A stretch of DNA of 64,000 nt from Porphyromonadaceae bacterium UBA7332 (lineage in GTDB: Bacteria; Bacteroidota; Bacteroidia; Bacteroidales; UBA7332): the NCBI GenBank assembly GCA_002471225.1, contig DKPO01000016.1:192410-256409 (forward strand), in the 5' to 3' direction. Shown in pieces: positions 34,259 to 43,433 of this stretch. A program made the translations under genes and the position numbers. Within the stretch, counting starts at the first letter, position 1. Each line of letters opens with the position of its first letter. Under the pieces are notes generated by a model. It ran no database searches, had not been told where the DNA came from, and worked only from the letters and a program-made list of their open reading frames with translations.

Positions 34259-35896
34259 TTAAGGCTGTTTAGGTCTGTCATTTCTTACCCACCAAAGGCG
34301 AGTCGCACCATTATCTTCGCCACCTAATAAACCTGGGATTAAAGACATATTCGGATTAGTGCTGTACTCTGAAGGAGCAAAACGGAAACGCTCAGGAGTG
34401 ACAACATCCGCAGCTGCGCCAATACGTCCTGCCGCATCTTTATCAAAAGGCTTCATAAGGAACGGATAACCAGTTCTGCGATACTCTGTCCATGCTTCAA
34501 CCGCATTCGGATATAGAGCCAGATATTTTTGCGTTATAATTTTCTGCAACTGTTGTTCGGTTCTTGAAGCCAATGAGCCCGGATTAAAATCATCCCAACG
34601 CGGAGATGTATTTTGAACAGAAAGATTACAGCTATAACGACGATATCCATATTTATAATCTGAGCGAGTCAGGTCAGAAGGTAAAGATGTTTTTTGTAAG
34701 TAAGCGTCTGCCCCACTTACTCCATTCTCTTCGAAAGATAATCTTACACCCTCTTCATAATATGTTTTTGCATCTCCTCCGCTTAATCCGTAAAGAGCAG
34801 CTTCCGCTCTTAAAAAGCTAACTTCAGAAGCTCTTAACCAAAATAAAGGAGAGTGAGCTTCAACTTTAGGCTTTGCTGCAAAGTAAGCCGTATTAGGTCC
34901 TGTACCTTTAGACATTTCATTAGTCGGAGCAACCGGATAATATCCTTCTTCATCCAGATAAACACCTTTCCTGAAATAGCTTTGAATACGCGGATCTCCA
35001 TAACCATCCAGATAAGACCAGATAGTTGCCCCCATTCTTGTTTCTCCATATTCATCCACTGATGCAAGCATCGAGTTCAACAGAGGCATTTTATCCGAAT
35101 ATTGAATTTTAGCTTCTTCATCGCGTTTTTCAATCACGCCTCCGGATGCCGGATCAAGTGCCAGTGCTATATATTCTCTGGCTAAAGCTTCATCTTTAAA
35201 ATGAACACGTACACCCATACGTAACATAAGTGAATTAGCCAGCTTCACCCACTTCTTTGTATCTCCGTTATAGATCAGATCATACTCCGTGAGGATATTA
35301 CCTGATCCTTTTTGAAGAATCTTTACGGCTTCTGCCAGATCCTTCAGCATTGCTTTATAAACAATCTCCTGACTATCCAATTTAGGTGCAATATCACCAT
35401 CCCCTGCTTTTGTATAAACAAGCGGGCCAAACACGTCTGTAGCGCGAAGCCATCCGGTTATTTTGATAATATTAGCAATTGCAAGGACTTGTTGATCATA
35501 AGGATCTTCTGATTTATTGACCTGCTTATTAATTTCATTCCAGCTGAGAAACAACTTAGAGTAAAAGTTCTTCATTGCATAACTCATTCGGCTATCAACA
35601 AAGTTCCAGTTTGCCTCCGTATTAAAATTCCAGTTATTATTGTTTCCAAAATAGCCGATATAATTACCGGATGATATCAGATCTGTATTTTGCAAGTCAT
35701 TACCCGGACCGGTAGTACTGCTTGGAGAACCGATCGGCACAACCAATTGCTGCATATTCATCAACGGGCCTCCATAAGCAAGTCCGCCCATCTTAGTATC
35801 TTCATCAGTTATCCCGTAAAGATTGGTATTGACTTTTTCGTAATCACAGGCAAATAAAGTACATATTGCCAAAAGGTAAACTATATGTTTTTTCAT
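34259..35896 (-). CDS. SusD-like outer-membrane glycan-binding lipoprotein
   Basis: A 545-residue lipoprotein (lipobox TLFAC, lipidated Cys17). SusD-family marks are the TPR-like helices (YSKLFLSWNEINKQVNKSED, QQVLAIANIIKITGWLRATD), WVKLANSLMLRMGVR and the C-terminal FWLRASEVSFLRAEAALYGL. This is the SusD variant that often accompanies GH18 N-glycan loci. It forms the lid of the SusC importer and binds the incoming glycan. It starts 21 bases after susC. Confidence 0.92.
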   Translation of the reverse strand: MKKHIVYLLAICTLFACDYEKVNTNLYGITDEDTKMGGLAYGGPLMNMQQLVVPIGSPSSTTGPGNDLQNTDLISSGNYIGYFGNNNNWNFNTEANWNFVDSRMSYAMKNFYSKLFLSWNEINKQVNKSEDPYDQQVLAIANIIKITGWLRATDVFGPLVYTKAGDGDIAPKLDSQEIVYKAMLKDLAEAVKILQKGSGNILTEYDLIYNGDTKKWVKLANSLMLRMGVRVHFKDEALAREYIALALDPASGGVIEKRDEEAKIQYSDKMPLLNSMLASVDEYGETRMGATIWSYLDGYGDPRIQSYFRKGVYLDEEGYYPVAPTNEMSKGTGPNTAYFAAKPKVEAHSPLFWLRASEVSFLRAEAALYGLSGGDAKTYYEEGVRLSFEENGVSGADAYLQKTSLPSDLTRSDYKYGYRRYSCNLSVQNTSPRWDDFNPGSLASRTEQQLQKIITQKYLALYPNAVEAWTEYRRTGYPFLMKPFDKDAAGRIGAAADVVTPERFRFAPSEYSTNPNMSLIPGLLGGEDNGATRLWWVRNDRPKQP

Positions 35897-35917
35897 CGTC
35901 TTAATTTCATTATTGCT

Positions 35918-38900
35918 TTAGAATCCGATTTTTAAACTCACACCGAATGTACGCTGACTTGGTAACATGAAGTAGTCATAACCTTGTCCGAATGTTCCGG
36001 TTGAAGCTGTTAACTCGGGATCAAACGGAGCTTTATTATAAATCATCCAAAGATTTGTACCATACACTGTCAGGAACAAATTATTGACAACTCCGTTAAA
36101 CCATTTGCGTGGGAATTCATAAGTCAGACTCGCTTCCTGAAGACGTACATTCGTAGCTGAATAAACATAGTGTGCGTCAAGATTAGACACAGTCTGATAA
36201 TACGTTTTCGGATCTACCTGAATATTCCCCAACTTAACATGTCCTGCATCACGTGCTAAAGCTGATGCTTTAGAAACACCATAGCGATCAAGCATTGCCT
36301 GTGTTTTAGAGATCACGATACCACCTATACGTGCATTAAACAAAAAGTTCAAAGAGAAACCTTTATAGGTAATACCATTTCTCCAACCAAGGATCCAATC
36401 CGGATTGACACTTCCTAATTTATATGGTTTTGTCGATTCTGTAGTCAAACCTTTACCTGGAGAATAATCGATATAATTATCCTGATCTCTTTTTAACCAC
36501 TCGTCGGCATATACGGTACCAATCTCCTCACCTTCACGTAAACGGAAACGACCTACCTTGATATCACTCAAATCCAGCGTTTCGTTATTGACCGGATTTT
36601 TCACATCTGAAGGAAGTTTCTTAATTTTATTCTTATTTTTTGTTGCCGTGAAAGACGTATTATATAATACATTTCCGATTTTCTGGTCGTAACCTAAGTT
36701 AAACTCAAAACCTTTGTTTTCGACGTTACCGGCTTGCACAAATAAGAAATCATAGCCTTGCGTATCAGGTAATTTCGCTTTAAGAAGTTGATTATAGGTA
36801 TTTGAATGATAATAAGTTACACCAAATGATATTTTATTATTTAACCATCTGGAGTCTAAACCGACTTCATAAGAACGTGTGCGCTCTGCCTTCAACTCCG
36901 GTAGTGGATAATATTTATAGGGTTTAATCACTCCATTCTCTATATCATGAGTGATTGTACCCGGTGTCAAACCTGTATATGGAATCGGCGAACCTACTTC
37001 TGTGTAAGATGTTCTGACTTTCATAAAGCTAAGTGCCGGAGAGATGCTTTGTTTAAATTTCTCAGGCAATAATTCGGTCACAATTGCAGATAATCCAACT
37101 GAAGGATAAAAGATCCAGGGATCTTTACTGTTTACCAACTGTGAGGGTTTGTCTGCACGACCGGTAAGTGTCAGATAAAGCGCTGAATTCCATGACAATT
37201 CACCGGATGCAAACACTGCAAAATTACGACGACGTCCATCACCACCCATTTGGCTGGATGTACTTTGAGAAGGATCTATATTGTTATATGCGAACTTATT
37301 AGGAACCAGCAATAACTGACCTCCATACCCACGTCCCTTAAGATCATACTCTTCGAAAGATACACCGGCATTAAGCATTGCAAAATAATTATCAAATATC
37401 GGCTTACTGAAATTAGCCATGATATCAGCATATTTTTGCTTATACGTGTCATTCGAATAAGTGTAACGTCCTTTTGGTTTAGCAAACGTTCCGATAGTAG
37501 AAGCATATCGCTTGTCTTCTTTTTCGGTATACGTATTATCCAAACGTAAACGTCCTGAGACATTCAGGTATTTAGTTATATCATAGCGTAGGGATGCGTA
37601 TAACATATAACGGTCTTTCACCTCAGGTCTTAAGTTACGATATGCAATCCAATAAGGGTTTTGGATATCCATTCCAAAATCACCTGGACTCCAGTACTGT
37701 TCATTATAACCTAATGCAGGATTATAGCGTTCGAAATACTTTTCTTGTTCAAAATTTTCTCCGCGAGGATACAAATAAGCTCCGACAATCGGATTGAAAT
37801 ATGTACCATAAGAAATCATGTTGTTATAGTATTCGCGAACATAACCTGCTGAAGCATCCAGAGTTAATTTATCATCCAGAAACTTCGTTGTATTACGTAA
37901 CGTAACATTATAACGGTGATATTTATTGTTTGGAACAATACCATTTGAATTAATGGCTGATGCAGAGAAATAAGTTTGGTTTTTTTCGGTACCGGTAGAT
38001 AAACTTACCGAGTTGTTAAACGTGCTTCCTGTTTTGAAGAAATCTTTCGGATCATAGCTCCCCGGAGTTGCCATCTTTTCCCCCCATGACGTCGGGTCAT
38101 TCGGCAAATTTCCATAAGTATTCTGAAATTTAGGAAGAACAAAAGCATTCGCCATTTCTGCCGATGAGGAAATATTAATCTTAACCTTTCCGGCTGCTCC
38201 TTTCTTCGTATTAATCAGAACAACGCCATTTGCAGCATTCGCTCCATAAAGTGCTGCGGCTGAAGGACCTGTTAATACAGAAATACTCTCGATATCATCG
38301 GGATTCATGTTGGCAATACCTTCTCCTGAAGTCCGACCTCCGAATCCGCTACCATCTCCCGAACGATCTGCCTGATTTCCGATAGGTACACCATCAATAA
38401 CATAAAGAACATTATTCTCACCGCTAATTGATTTATTACCACGAATTACGACACGTGTCCCGGCTCCGACGCCGGCTGCACTTCTCTGAATATTGACACC
38501 GGCAACTTTACCGTTCAAACTATTCATAAAGTTGGCATCCTTTACTGTCGTTAAATCATTGTTATCCAATTTCTGAACATTATAACTCAATGCCTTTTCA
38601 GATCGCTTAATACCAAGTGCTGTGACTACAACTTCATCTAACTTTTCGGTGTTTTCTTTTAAAACAATGTTTAAAGGGTTTTCTGAGGCTGGAACTTCTT
38701 TCATCGCATAACCGATATAAGAAATAATCAGTTTATCTGATTTTAGAGCCTTAATGGAGAACTGGCCATCGATATCCGTTATTGTTCCGACATTCGTTCC
38801 TTTTACTTGAATATTAACTCCGATAAGCGGATTGCCACTTTCATCAACAACTTTACCTTTTATCTCTTGTCCCTGCTGAGATGAGACTTCTGAAAAAAGT

Positions 38901-39010
38901 GGTTGCATCGAAGAAAATAAATCAGGTGTTGCAGCAGATAGCTGCATGACGGGCAATAAACTCATAACGCCCGAAAATACACAAAGCATGTTTCTATTTC
39001 TTTTTTTCAT
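35918..39010 (-). CDS. SusC-like TonB-linked outer-membrane importer
   Basis: A 1030-residue SusC/RagA protein. A signal peptide and a short linker lead to the carboxypeptidase-like regulatory domain (VVDESGNPLIGVNIQVKGT). The plug region contains EKLDEVVVTALGIKR, VIRGNKSISG, VLYVIDGVPIGNQADR and the SusC signature GANAANGVVLINTKKG. A long barrel ends in SQRTFGVSLKIGF. It imports glycans through the outer membrane powered by TonB. There is no N-terminal STN domain, so signalling to an anti-sigma factor is not expected, and no sigma/anti-sigma pair or hybrid two-component regulator is adjacent. It heads the operon SusC-SusD-GH18-DUF1735/LamG. Confidence 0.95.
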   Translation of the reverse strand: MKKRNRNMLCVFSGVMSLLPVMQLSAATPDLFSSMQPLFSEVSSQQGQEIKGKVVDESGNPLIGVNIQVKGTNVGTITDIDGQFSIKALKSDKLIISYIGYAMKEVPASENPLNIVLKENTEKLDEVVVTALGIKRSEKALSYNVQKLDNNDLTTVKDANFMNSLNGKVAGVNIQRSAAGVGAGTRVVIRGNKSISGENNVLYVIDGVPIGNQADRSGDGSGFGGRTSGEGIANMNPDDIESISVLTGPSAAALYGANAANGVVLINTKKGAAGKVKINISSSAEMANAFVLPKFQNTYGNLPNDPTSWGEKMATPGSYDPKDFFKTGSTFNNSVSLSTGTEKNQTYFSASAINSNGIVPNNKYHRYNVTLRNTTKFLDDKLTLDASAGYVREYYNNMISYGTYFNPIVGAYLYPRGENFEQEKYFERYNPALGYNEQYWSPGDFGMDIQNPYWIAYRNLRPEVKDRYMLYASLRYDITKYLNVSGRLRLDNTYTEKEDKRYASTIGTFAKPKGRYTYSNDTYKQKYADIMANFSKPIFDNYFAMLNAGVSFEEYDLKGRGYGGQLLLVPNKFAYNNIDPSQSTSSQMGGDGRRRNFAVFASGELSWNSALYLTLTGRADKPSQLVNSKDPWIFYPSVGLSAIVTELLPEKFKQSISPALSFMKVRTSYTEVGSPIPYTGLTPGTITHDIENGVIKPYKYYPLPELKAERTRSYEVGLDSRWLNNKISFGVTYYHSNTYNQLLKAKLPDTQGYDFLFVQAGNVENKGFEFNLGYDQKIGNVLYNTSFTATKNKNKIKKLPSDVKNPVNNETLDLSDIKVGRFRLREGEEIGTVYADEWLKRDQDNYIDYSPGKGLTTESTKPYKLGSVNPDWILGWRNGITYKGFSLNFLFNARIGGIVISKTQAMLDRYGVSKASALARDAGHVKLGNIQVDPKTYYQTVSNLDAHYVYSATNVRLQEASLTYEFPRKWFNGVVNNLFLTVYGTNLWMIYNKAPFDPELTASTGTFGQGYDYFMLPSQRTFGVSLKIGF

Positions 39011-39046
39011 GCATGGTAAGGTTTAAATATAATTATTAGACTATTT

Positions 39047-39065
39047 AAGAGATATTATATCTCTT
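39047..39065. promoter_or_regulatory. Perfect palindrome in the susC leader
   Basis: AAGAGATAT-T-ATATCTCTT, 9-bp arms, 37 bases before the susC start. It could be an RNA hairpin near the ribosome-binding region or a protein site. Confidence 0.5.
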
Positions 39066-39108
39066 TCTTTTGATTAAAAATGAAAATCGATTCTTCTAAT
39101 TTAAATGA

Positions 39109-39123
39109 CTATAACAGTTATAG
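39109..39123. promoter_or_regulatory. Second perfect palindrome in the susC leader
   Basis: CTATAAC-A-GTTATAG, 7-bp arms, about 60 bases downstream of the promoter box. Either a regulator-binding site inside the leader or an RNA hairpin. Confidence 0.45.
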
Positions 39124-39183
39124 GTTTTTCCATTTTTTGTGATTACACAAATAAATAAGCTTATTGTTAATTTTAATCTGGTG

Positions 39184-39213
39184 CAAATATATATAATTTG
39201 TTTAATTCAACAA
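39184..39213 (-). promoter_or_regulatory. Promoter of the SusCD/GH18 operon
   Basis: On the minus strand TTG (39213-39211), 19 bases, then TATATTTG (39191-39184), a full TAnnTTTG match. It gives a leader of about 170 bases. Confidence 0.65.
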
Positions 39214-39418
39214 CATAGAATAGAATTTTTAAAAAATAACTGCGATATTCCTATTTTTTTACATTCATAAGAAGACAAACCTAGTTATCCAATTCACATA
39301 TCTATCATAATCGTATTATTTTTTATTTATTAATCTTAATCGATTCAGAGAGCATAAATATTATCAATTCATATATATACCAATCCTAATAATCCGAATC
39401 CGGAAGTTCAATAAACAA

Positions 39419-39458
39419 AAAAAAGGGATCTGAGCAGAAACACTCAAATCCCTTTTTT
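39419..39458 (-). terminator. Terminator of the Nramp gene
   Basis: Stem GGGATCTGAG / CTCAAATCCC (one mismatch) flanked by A and T runs, 39 bases past the stop. It can act in both directions. Confidence 0.8.
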
Positions 39459-39496
39459 GGACCTAAATTAAGTCAGTTAACCAAACCTATTTTCTA

Positions 39497-40759
39497 TCAT
39501 GGCTTAATTAAACTGATCAGTAATGCTATATTTAAAACCGTTACAAGAGCTCCGAGTAACAATAATAAAATCGTTGTAAAACGTGAATTCACATATTCTC
39601 CCATAACCTTCTTGCTGGATGTCAGATAAACTTGCGTAAATATGGTTATCGGCAATTGGACACTTAACAGCATCTGTGAATAAATCAAACCTTTAAAAGG
39701 ATCACTAATCACAAATATCAGTAAGGTTGCCGGTATGAATGACAACAATATCCCTAATTTGGAATGTAAATCTTTATAATTATATGTTTCGCCAAAAAGC
39801 CCCGAAAAAATAGACGCTCCTGCGATTCCGGATGTTACGGTGGAAGAAATCCCGGCTAAAAGCAAAGCCAATCCAAATATTGTAGCAGAATTATTACCTA
39901 CCAACGGAGTCAACAATTGCTGAGCCTGCACCAGATCATCAACTTTTATATTTTTTTGAAAAAAGGTTGATGCAGCAAGAATTATCATTGCCGAGTTAAT
40001 AGCCCATCCGATTACCATAGATAACAAAGTGTCGTAAAACTCATATTTCAGCTTACTCTTTTTGACCGTTGCATCCTCGAGATTCCACTCACGACTTTGT
40101 ATTATTTCAGAATGAAGGAAGAGATTATGCGGCATAACAACTGCCCCTAAAACACTCATAATTATCAACATCGAGTTAGTTGGAATATTTGGTTTCACAC
40201 TATACTCAACTGTCTGAACCCAATCTACATTTACCAATACCAATTCATACAAAAAGGATAACCCTATTATGGAAACAAAGAATATAATCGCTCTTTCGAT
40301 TCGCTTATAAGCATTGACAAACAACAGGAGCGTACAAGATATCATCATAATTGCGGCTCCTATCTTTAAAGGGATTCCAAACAGCATCTGTAATGCTATT
40401 GCACCACCCAATATCTCTGCCAGAGAGGTAGAAATACTTGCAAGCATCGCAGATATAATAACTGTCCGGCTTAATGATTTGGGTAAATACTTATTTGTTG
40501 CTTCAGATAAGCATAAACCCGTAACAATACCTAAGTGTGCAACATTATGCTGAATAATGATAAGCATTATCGAAGACAGGGTTACAACCCATAACAAAGC
40601 ATATCCAAACTCCGATCCGGCAGCCAGATTGGTCGCCCAGTTTCCAGGATCAATAAATCCGACTGTTACCAATAACCCCGGACCAATATATTTAATTAAA
40701 TCTCGTGCACCCGATTTAAAATTGTGCCTTTCTTTTAACGACTTCAGTATATTTTTCAT
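39497..40759 (-). CDS. mntH: Nramp-family divalent metal transporter
   Basis: About 420 residues and 11 helices. The metal-binding motifs are intact: FIDPGNWATNLAAGS in TM1 and VVMPHNLFLHSEI in TM6, where the Met favours Mn2+ or Fe2+ over Ca2+/Mg2+. It imports manganese or iron with protons. The longest frame starts at 40804, 12 bases after the AraC gene ends. The ATG at 40759 (MKNILKSLKERH) is preferred because homologues start there, but this is uncertain. It lies directly downstream of the AraC regulator gene on the same strand, so the two are probably one transcript. Confidence 0.9.
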   Translation of the reverse strand: MKNILKSLKERHNFKSGARDLIKYIGPGLLVTVGFIDPGNWATNLAAGSEFGYALLWVVTLSSIMLIIIQHNVAHLGIVTGLCLSEATNKYLPKSLSRTVIISAMLASISTSLAEILGGAIALQMLFGIPLKIGAAIMMISCTLLLFVNAYKRIERAIIFFVSIIGLSFLYELVLVNVDWVQTVEYSVKPNIPTNSMLIIMSVLGAVVMPHNLFLHSEIIQSREWNLEDATVKKSKLKYEFYDTLLSMVIGWAINSAMIILAASTFFQKNIKVDDLVQAQQLLTPLVGNNSATIFGLALLLAGISSTVTSGIAGASIFSGLFGETYNYKDLHSKLGILLSFIPATLLIFVISDPFKGLIYSQMLLSVQLPITIFTQVYLTSSKKVMGEYVNSRFTTILLLLLGALVTVLNIALLISLIKP

Positions 40760-40815
40760 CTCTGATTTTATAAAGTATCCATAGTTTATCGGGATAAACT
40801 CCATTAGAGAACATA

Positions 40816-41709
40816 TTATTCGTCCATATAGTTTGATTTTATACCTTTACATTGTGCTTTCTTTCTATAAGCTCCGGGAGATATCTTCCATATTCTATAG
40901 AAACAATCATTGAAATGTGAATAGGTATTATATCCCACTTTATATGCTATTTCAGATACGGTAAGATCGGAAGAAGTTAATAACTGACAAGCCTTCTCGA
41001 CTCGTAACTTATTCACAAACTCAATGATAGTCAACCCAGACTTTTTCTTGAAAGCACGACAAAGAGACGCCTTATTCATGTTTGCATAATCTGCAAGCTG
41101 TGTTAAAGAAAATGGCTGATCATAATACTCATATAGATATCGGTAAATCCGATCTACCTGATCTATGGAGTGATTGATGTGTCTGACATTCGGACTTGAT
41201 TCATTAAAAAGAAGTAGTCGCCTGTTTGAATCGGAATGTAAAAGTCCGAACAATTCAAACAACAAGCTTACCTGCCTAAATCCCTCATGAGACTTAATAC
41301 CATTAAATAAACAAGTCGCTTCTTGATAAAGTAAGGGAGACGTATAAAGTAGTCCTTGCTTGCTTTCAGCTATAAAACTACGCTCATTCGTCATATTTTG
41401 AAAAGACACAAGAGACAGAATCGGATTAAATGCTACATGAATTACTGTAGCCTCAATATTTTCAGTAACAGATATAACACTATGCGGAAGATTATCCCCT
41501 ATCACTACTACTGATTGGGGATCAATTGAAAACATAACTTCATTTATAATACATTCTGCGCGCCCCTTGTCTATTAATACAATCTGAATTGCTTTATGAA
41601 AATGGTACATATCAATTGGCTGGCTTTCGTCACAAAGCAAACTGATTTTCTTTATCGATATGAATTGCTGATCCAGATCAACTAGGGGATTTACTTTTGT
41701 TTTTCTCAT
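40816..41709 (-). CDS. AraC-family transcriptional regulator with cupin-type sensor domain
   Basis: About 297 residues. The N-terminal half is a cupin-like sensor (MYHFHKAIQIVLIDKGRAEC, VVVIGDNLPHSVI). The C-terminal half has the double helix-turn-helix: FSLTQLADYANMNKASLCRA and LTSSDLTVSEIAYKVGYNTY, then SHFNDCFYRIWKISPGAYRK. The longest frame starts at 41760, but a promoter box at 41739-41746 lies inside it, so the ATG at 41709 (MRKTKVNPLV) is the better start. It probably controls the Nramp gene downstream, the divergent ferredoxin gene, or both. The ligand is unknown. Confidence 0.88.
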   Translation of the reverse strand: MRKTKVNPLVDLDQQFISIKKISLLCDESQPIDMYHFHKAIQIVLIDKGRAECIINEVMFSIDPQSVVVIGDNLPHSVISVTENIEATVIHVAFNPILSLVSFQNMTNERSFIAESKQGLLYTSPLLYQEATCLFNGIKSHEGFRQVSLLFELFGLLHSDSNRRLLLFNESSPNVRHINHSIDQVDRIYRYLYEYYDQPFSLTQLADYANMNKASLCRAFKKKSGLTIIEFVNKLRVEKACQLLTSSDLTVSEIAYKVGYNTYSHFNDCFYRIWKISPGAYRKKAQCKGIKSNYMDE

Positions 41710-41738
41710 TCTGTATGCAAATATCGGAGATGTAAATG

Positions 41739-41746
41739 CAAATATA
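41739..41746 (-). promoter_or_regulatory. Bacteroidota -7 box for the AraC gene
   Basis: TATATTTG on the minus strand, a full TAnnTTTG match, 30 bases before the ATG at 41709. Divergent from the box at 41774. Confidence 0.55.
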
Positions 41747-41773
41747 GTAAAGTGTACCACTTATCCATCATTC

Positions 41774-41781
41774 TATTTTTG
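41774..41781 (+). promoter_or_regulatory. Bacteroidota -7 box for the membrane/ferredoxin gene
   Basis: TATTTTTG, a full TAnnTTTG match, ending 13 bases before the ATG at 41795, so the leader is about 10 bases. The two divergent boxes are only 27 bases apart. Confidence 0.55.
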
Positions 41782-41794
41782 CAACTAAAAACTT

Positions 41795-42403
41795 ATGAAG
41801 AAAAAACAAATCATTGCGCTTAATAAAGGACTTATTATATGTGGGTTAATTCTCATTATAAGCTCAGTCATTTTAGAATTCATGGGCGGAAAAGATTTAG
41901 CGTATCTTGCGTTTAACCGATCTGTCGGAATACACCTCATCATTGTCTCTGTTTTTACTCTATTGATAGGCTTACACATATTAATTCATCAAAAAGATAA
42001 ACCGATATATCAGAAATTTGCATTCAGAAATAAGCCGACAAAAGTTTTAATGATTGTATTGCTCTTAACAGCTGTCTCAGGAATACCATCCACCATTCTT
42101 TTTATTGCGGGACATACACATCATATTATTGGTGGTATACATGGAAAGTTTGGATTAATATTCATTATCTTATCTCTGCTCCATATAAAAAAAAGATTCA
42201 GATGGTTTCGGACTCATACCCTCATCCCGATTATAGACACAAGAAAATGTATATCTTGCCAAAAGTGTGTAAAAACTTGCCCTGCATCTGTTTTCTGTAA
42301 AGAAAACCAGGTAATCGTAAAGCAACCCTGTTTTTGTATTCAATGCAATCAATGTGTTGTTGTCTGTCCCCGAAAAGCAATTTCCCGATCATCTATATTT
42401 TAA
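41795..42403 (+). CDS. Membrane (DUF4405-like, possibly heme-binding) protein fused to a 2[4Fe-4S] ferredoxin
   Basis: 202 residues. The first 135 form four helices with His residues on or near them (GIHLIIVSV, LIGLHILIH, AGHTHHIIGGIHGKFG, LLHIKKRF), a pattern like DUF4405 and cytochrome-b-type anchors. The C-terminal 55 residues hold two complete cluster motifs, CISCQKCVKTCP and CIQCNQCVVVCP. It should pass electrons between a ferredoxin-like partner and a membrane heme or quinone; partner and direction are unknown. It is transcribed away from the AraC gene. The start at 41795 follows the promoter box by 13 bases. Confidence 0.75.
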   Translation: MKKKQIIALNKGLIICGLILIISSVILEFMGGKDLAYLAFNRSVGIHLIIVSVFTLLIGLHILIHQKDKPIYQKFAFRNKPTKVLMIVLLLTAVSGIPSTILFIAGHTHHIIGGIHGKFGLIFIILSLLHIKKRFRWFRTHTLIPIIDTRKCISCQKCVKTCPASVFCKENQVIVKQPCFCIQCNQCVVVCPRKAISRSSIF

Positions 42404-42525
42404 CACTTAAAGTATCAGAACATGCAATTAAAAATATAAATTATTGCAAATTGGTTATTTATTTTATTCCTTTGCTAAAATTTTATCATACCCATTATCT
42501 ATATTTTCATAAACACAATTTATCT

Positions 42526-43143
42526 ATGCAATTAAGAAAAACTGTATTAACAACCTTGCTATTAGGAGCTACGTTTGCTTCATTTGCTCAGAAAGGGACA
42601 ATAAAAATTGATTTAAAAGGTGGTTTTGCCCTTCCCGAACAAGAGAAACTGGATATCGATGCAACAGGATATGTTATCGGACTGAATACAAAGTTTTATC
42701 TCAACAACCGTATCTATACTTTACTGAAAGTATCCGGAGACAGACTTGACCGTGAGAAAAAAGTAGAAAAGTTATTTTACTCTCCTGAAAATTGGCCAAA
42801 AGACGCAAACTATAAAGTAAAAGGAAAAGACATTGCCATTGGCGCAGGCTTAGGATATGATTTTTTCAAGAGAGGAAATCATACACTCTATGTACAAGGG
42901 GCTTTTGGTATAGGAACTTCCTATAAAGAAGAAAGAGTTTACAAAAATATAAACGGTAATCCAAATCATCAGAGTGTTTACCATTCAGATGCATACACAA
43001 GCACTGACTGGGCATTAATGGGTGATTTAGGTTATATCTATTCGATTAATAAGCTAATTGGCATCGGGGCAAGTTACAGTGCCGATTATATTTGCTGGGG
43101 CTTCACTCAAAGCTTTAATGCAAACCTGCAATTCACCTTTTAA
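42526..43143 (+). CDS. Small outer-membrane beta-barrel protein
   Basis: About 205 residues from the ATG at 42526 (MQLRKTVLTTLLLGATF), which gives a proper signal peptide ending FAQ. The open frame extends 64 codons further left into the preceding gene and is not credible there. Strands such as DIAIGAGLGYDFFKRGNHTL, VQGAFGIGTSY and GIGASYSADYICWGF, and a terminal Phe (LQFTF), indicate an 8-strand OmpA/OmpW-like barrel. The function is unknown. It lies 122 bases after the membrane/ferredoxin gene and might share its transcript. Confidence 0.75.
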   Translation: MQLRKTVLTTLLLGATFASFAQKGTIKIDLKGGFALPEQEKLDIDATGYVIGLNTKFYLNNRIYTLLKVSGDRLDREKKVEKLFYSPENWPKDANYKVKGKDIAIGAGLGYDFFKRGNHTLYVQGAFGIGTSYKEERVYKNINGNPNHQSVYHSDAYTSTDWALMGDLGYIYSINKLIGIGASYSADYICWGFTQSFNANLQFTF

Positions 43144-43433
43144 ATAATCCCGGAAAGCATGATATATCATATAGATTTAAAAAGATTCTCATGCTTTCTT
43201 TTTTATTTTTCCTAATCGCTCAGATTCAGCCGAAAACAAGCATACGCATGAACAGTCGTAAATAACGCAAGGAAACACATTTTCATATAACACTAAAAAT
43301 CAAATACTTAAAAACAACAATCTCATTAAAGGTACTTTTTCAAACTCAAATAGGTATATAACGCACTCCGGATACGTATATAAATATCTTTTAATACGTA
43401 TCTAAAGAAAATTATACACCGCGAAAATTTACA

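Larger units (their letters stand above)
39011..39496. other. Intergenic region with susC promoter and leader palindromes
   Basis: A 486-base gap. From left to right it holds the susC leader with two perfect palindromes, the susC promoter, about 200 bases of featureless A/T-rich DNA, and the terminator of the Nramp gene. Confidence 0.6.

Noticed and set aside
35918..39010. SusC protein acting as an anti-sigma signalling receptor
   Set aside because: No N-terminal STN domain and no adjacent sigma/anti-sigma genes.
42334..42525. N-terminal extension of the barrel protein
   Set aside because: It overlaps the ferredoxin motifs of the preceding gene and would bury the signal peptide that begins at 42526.
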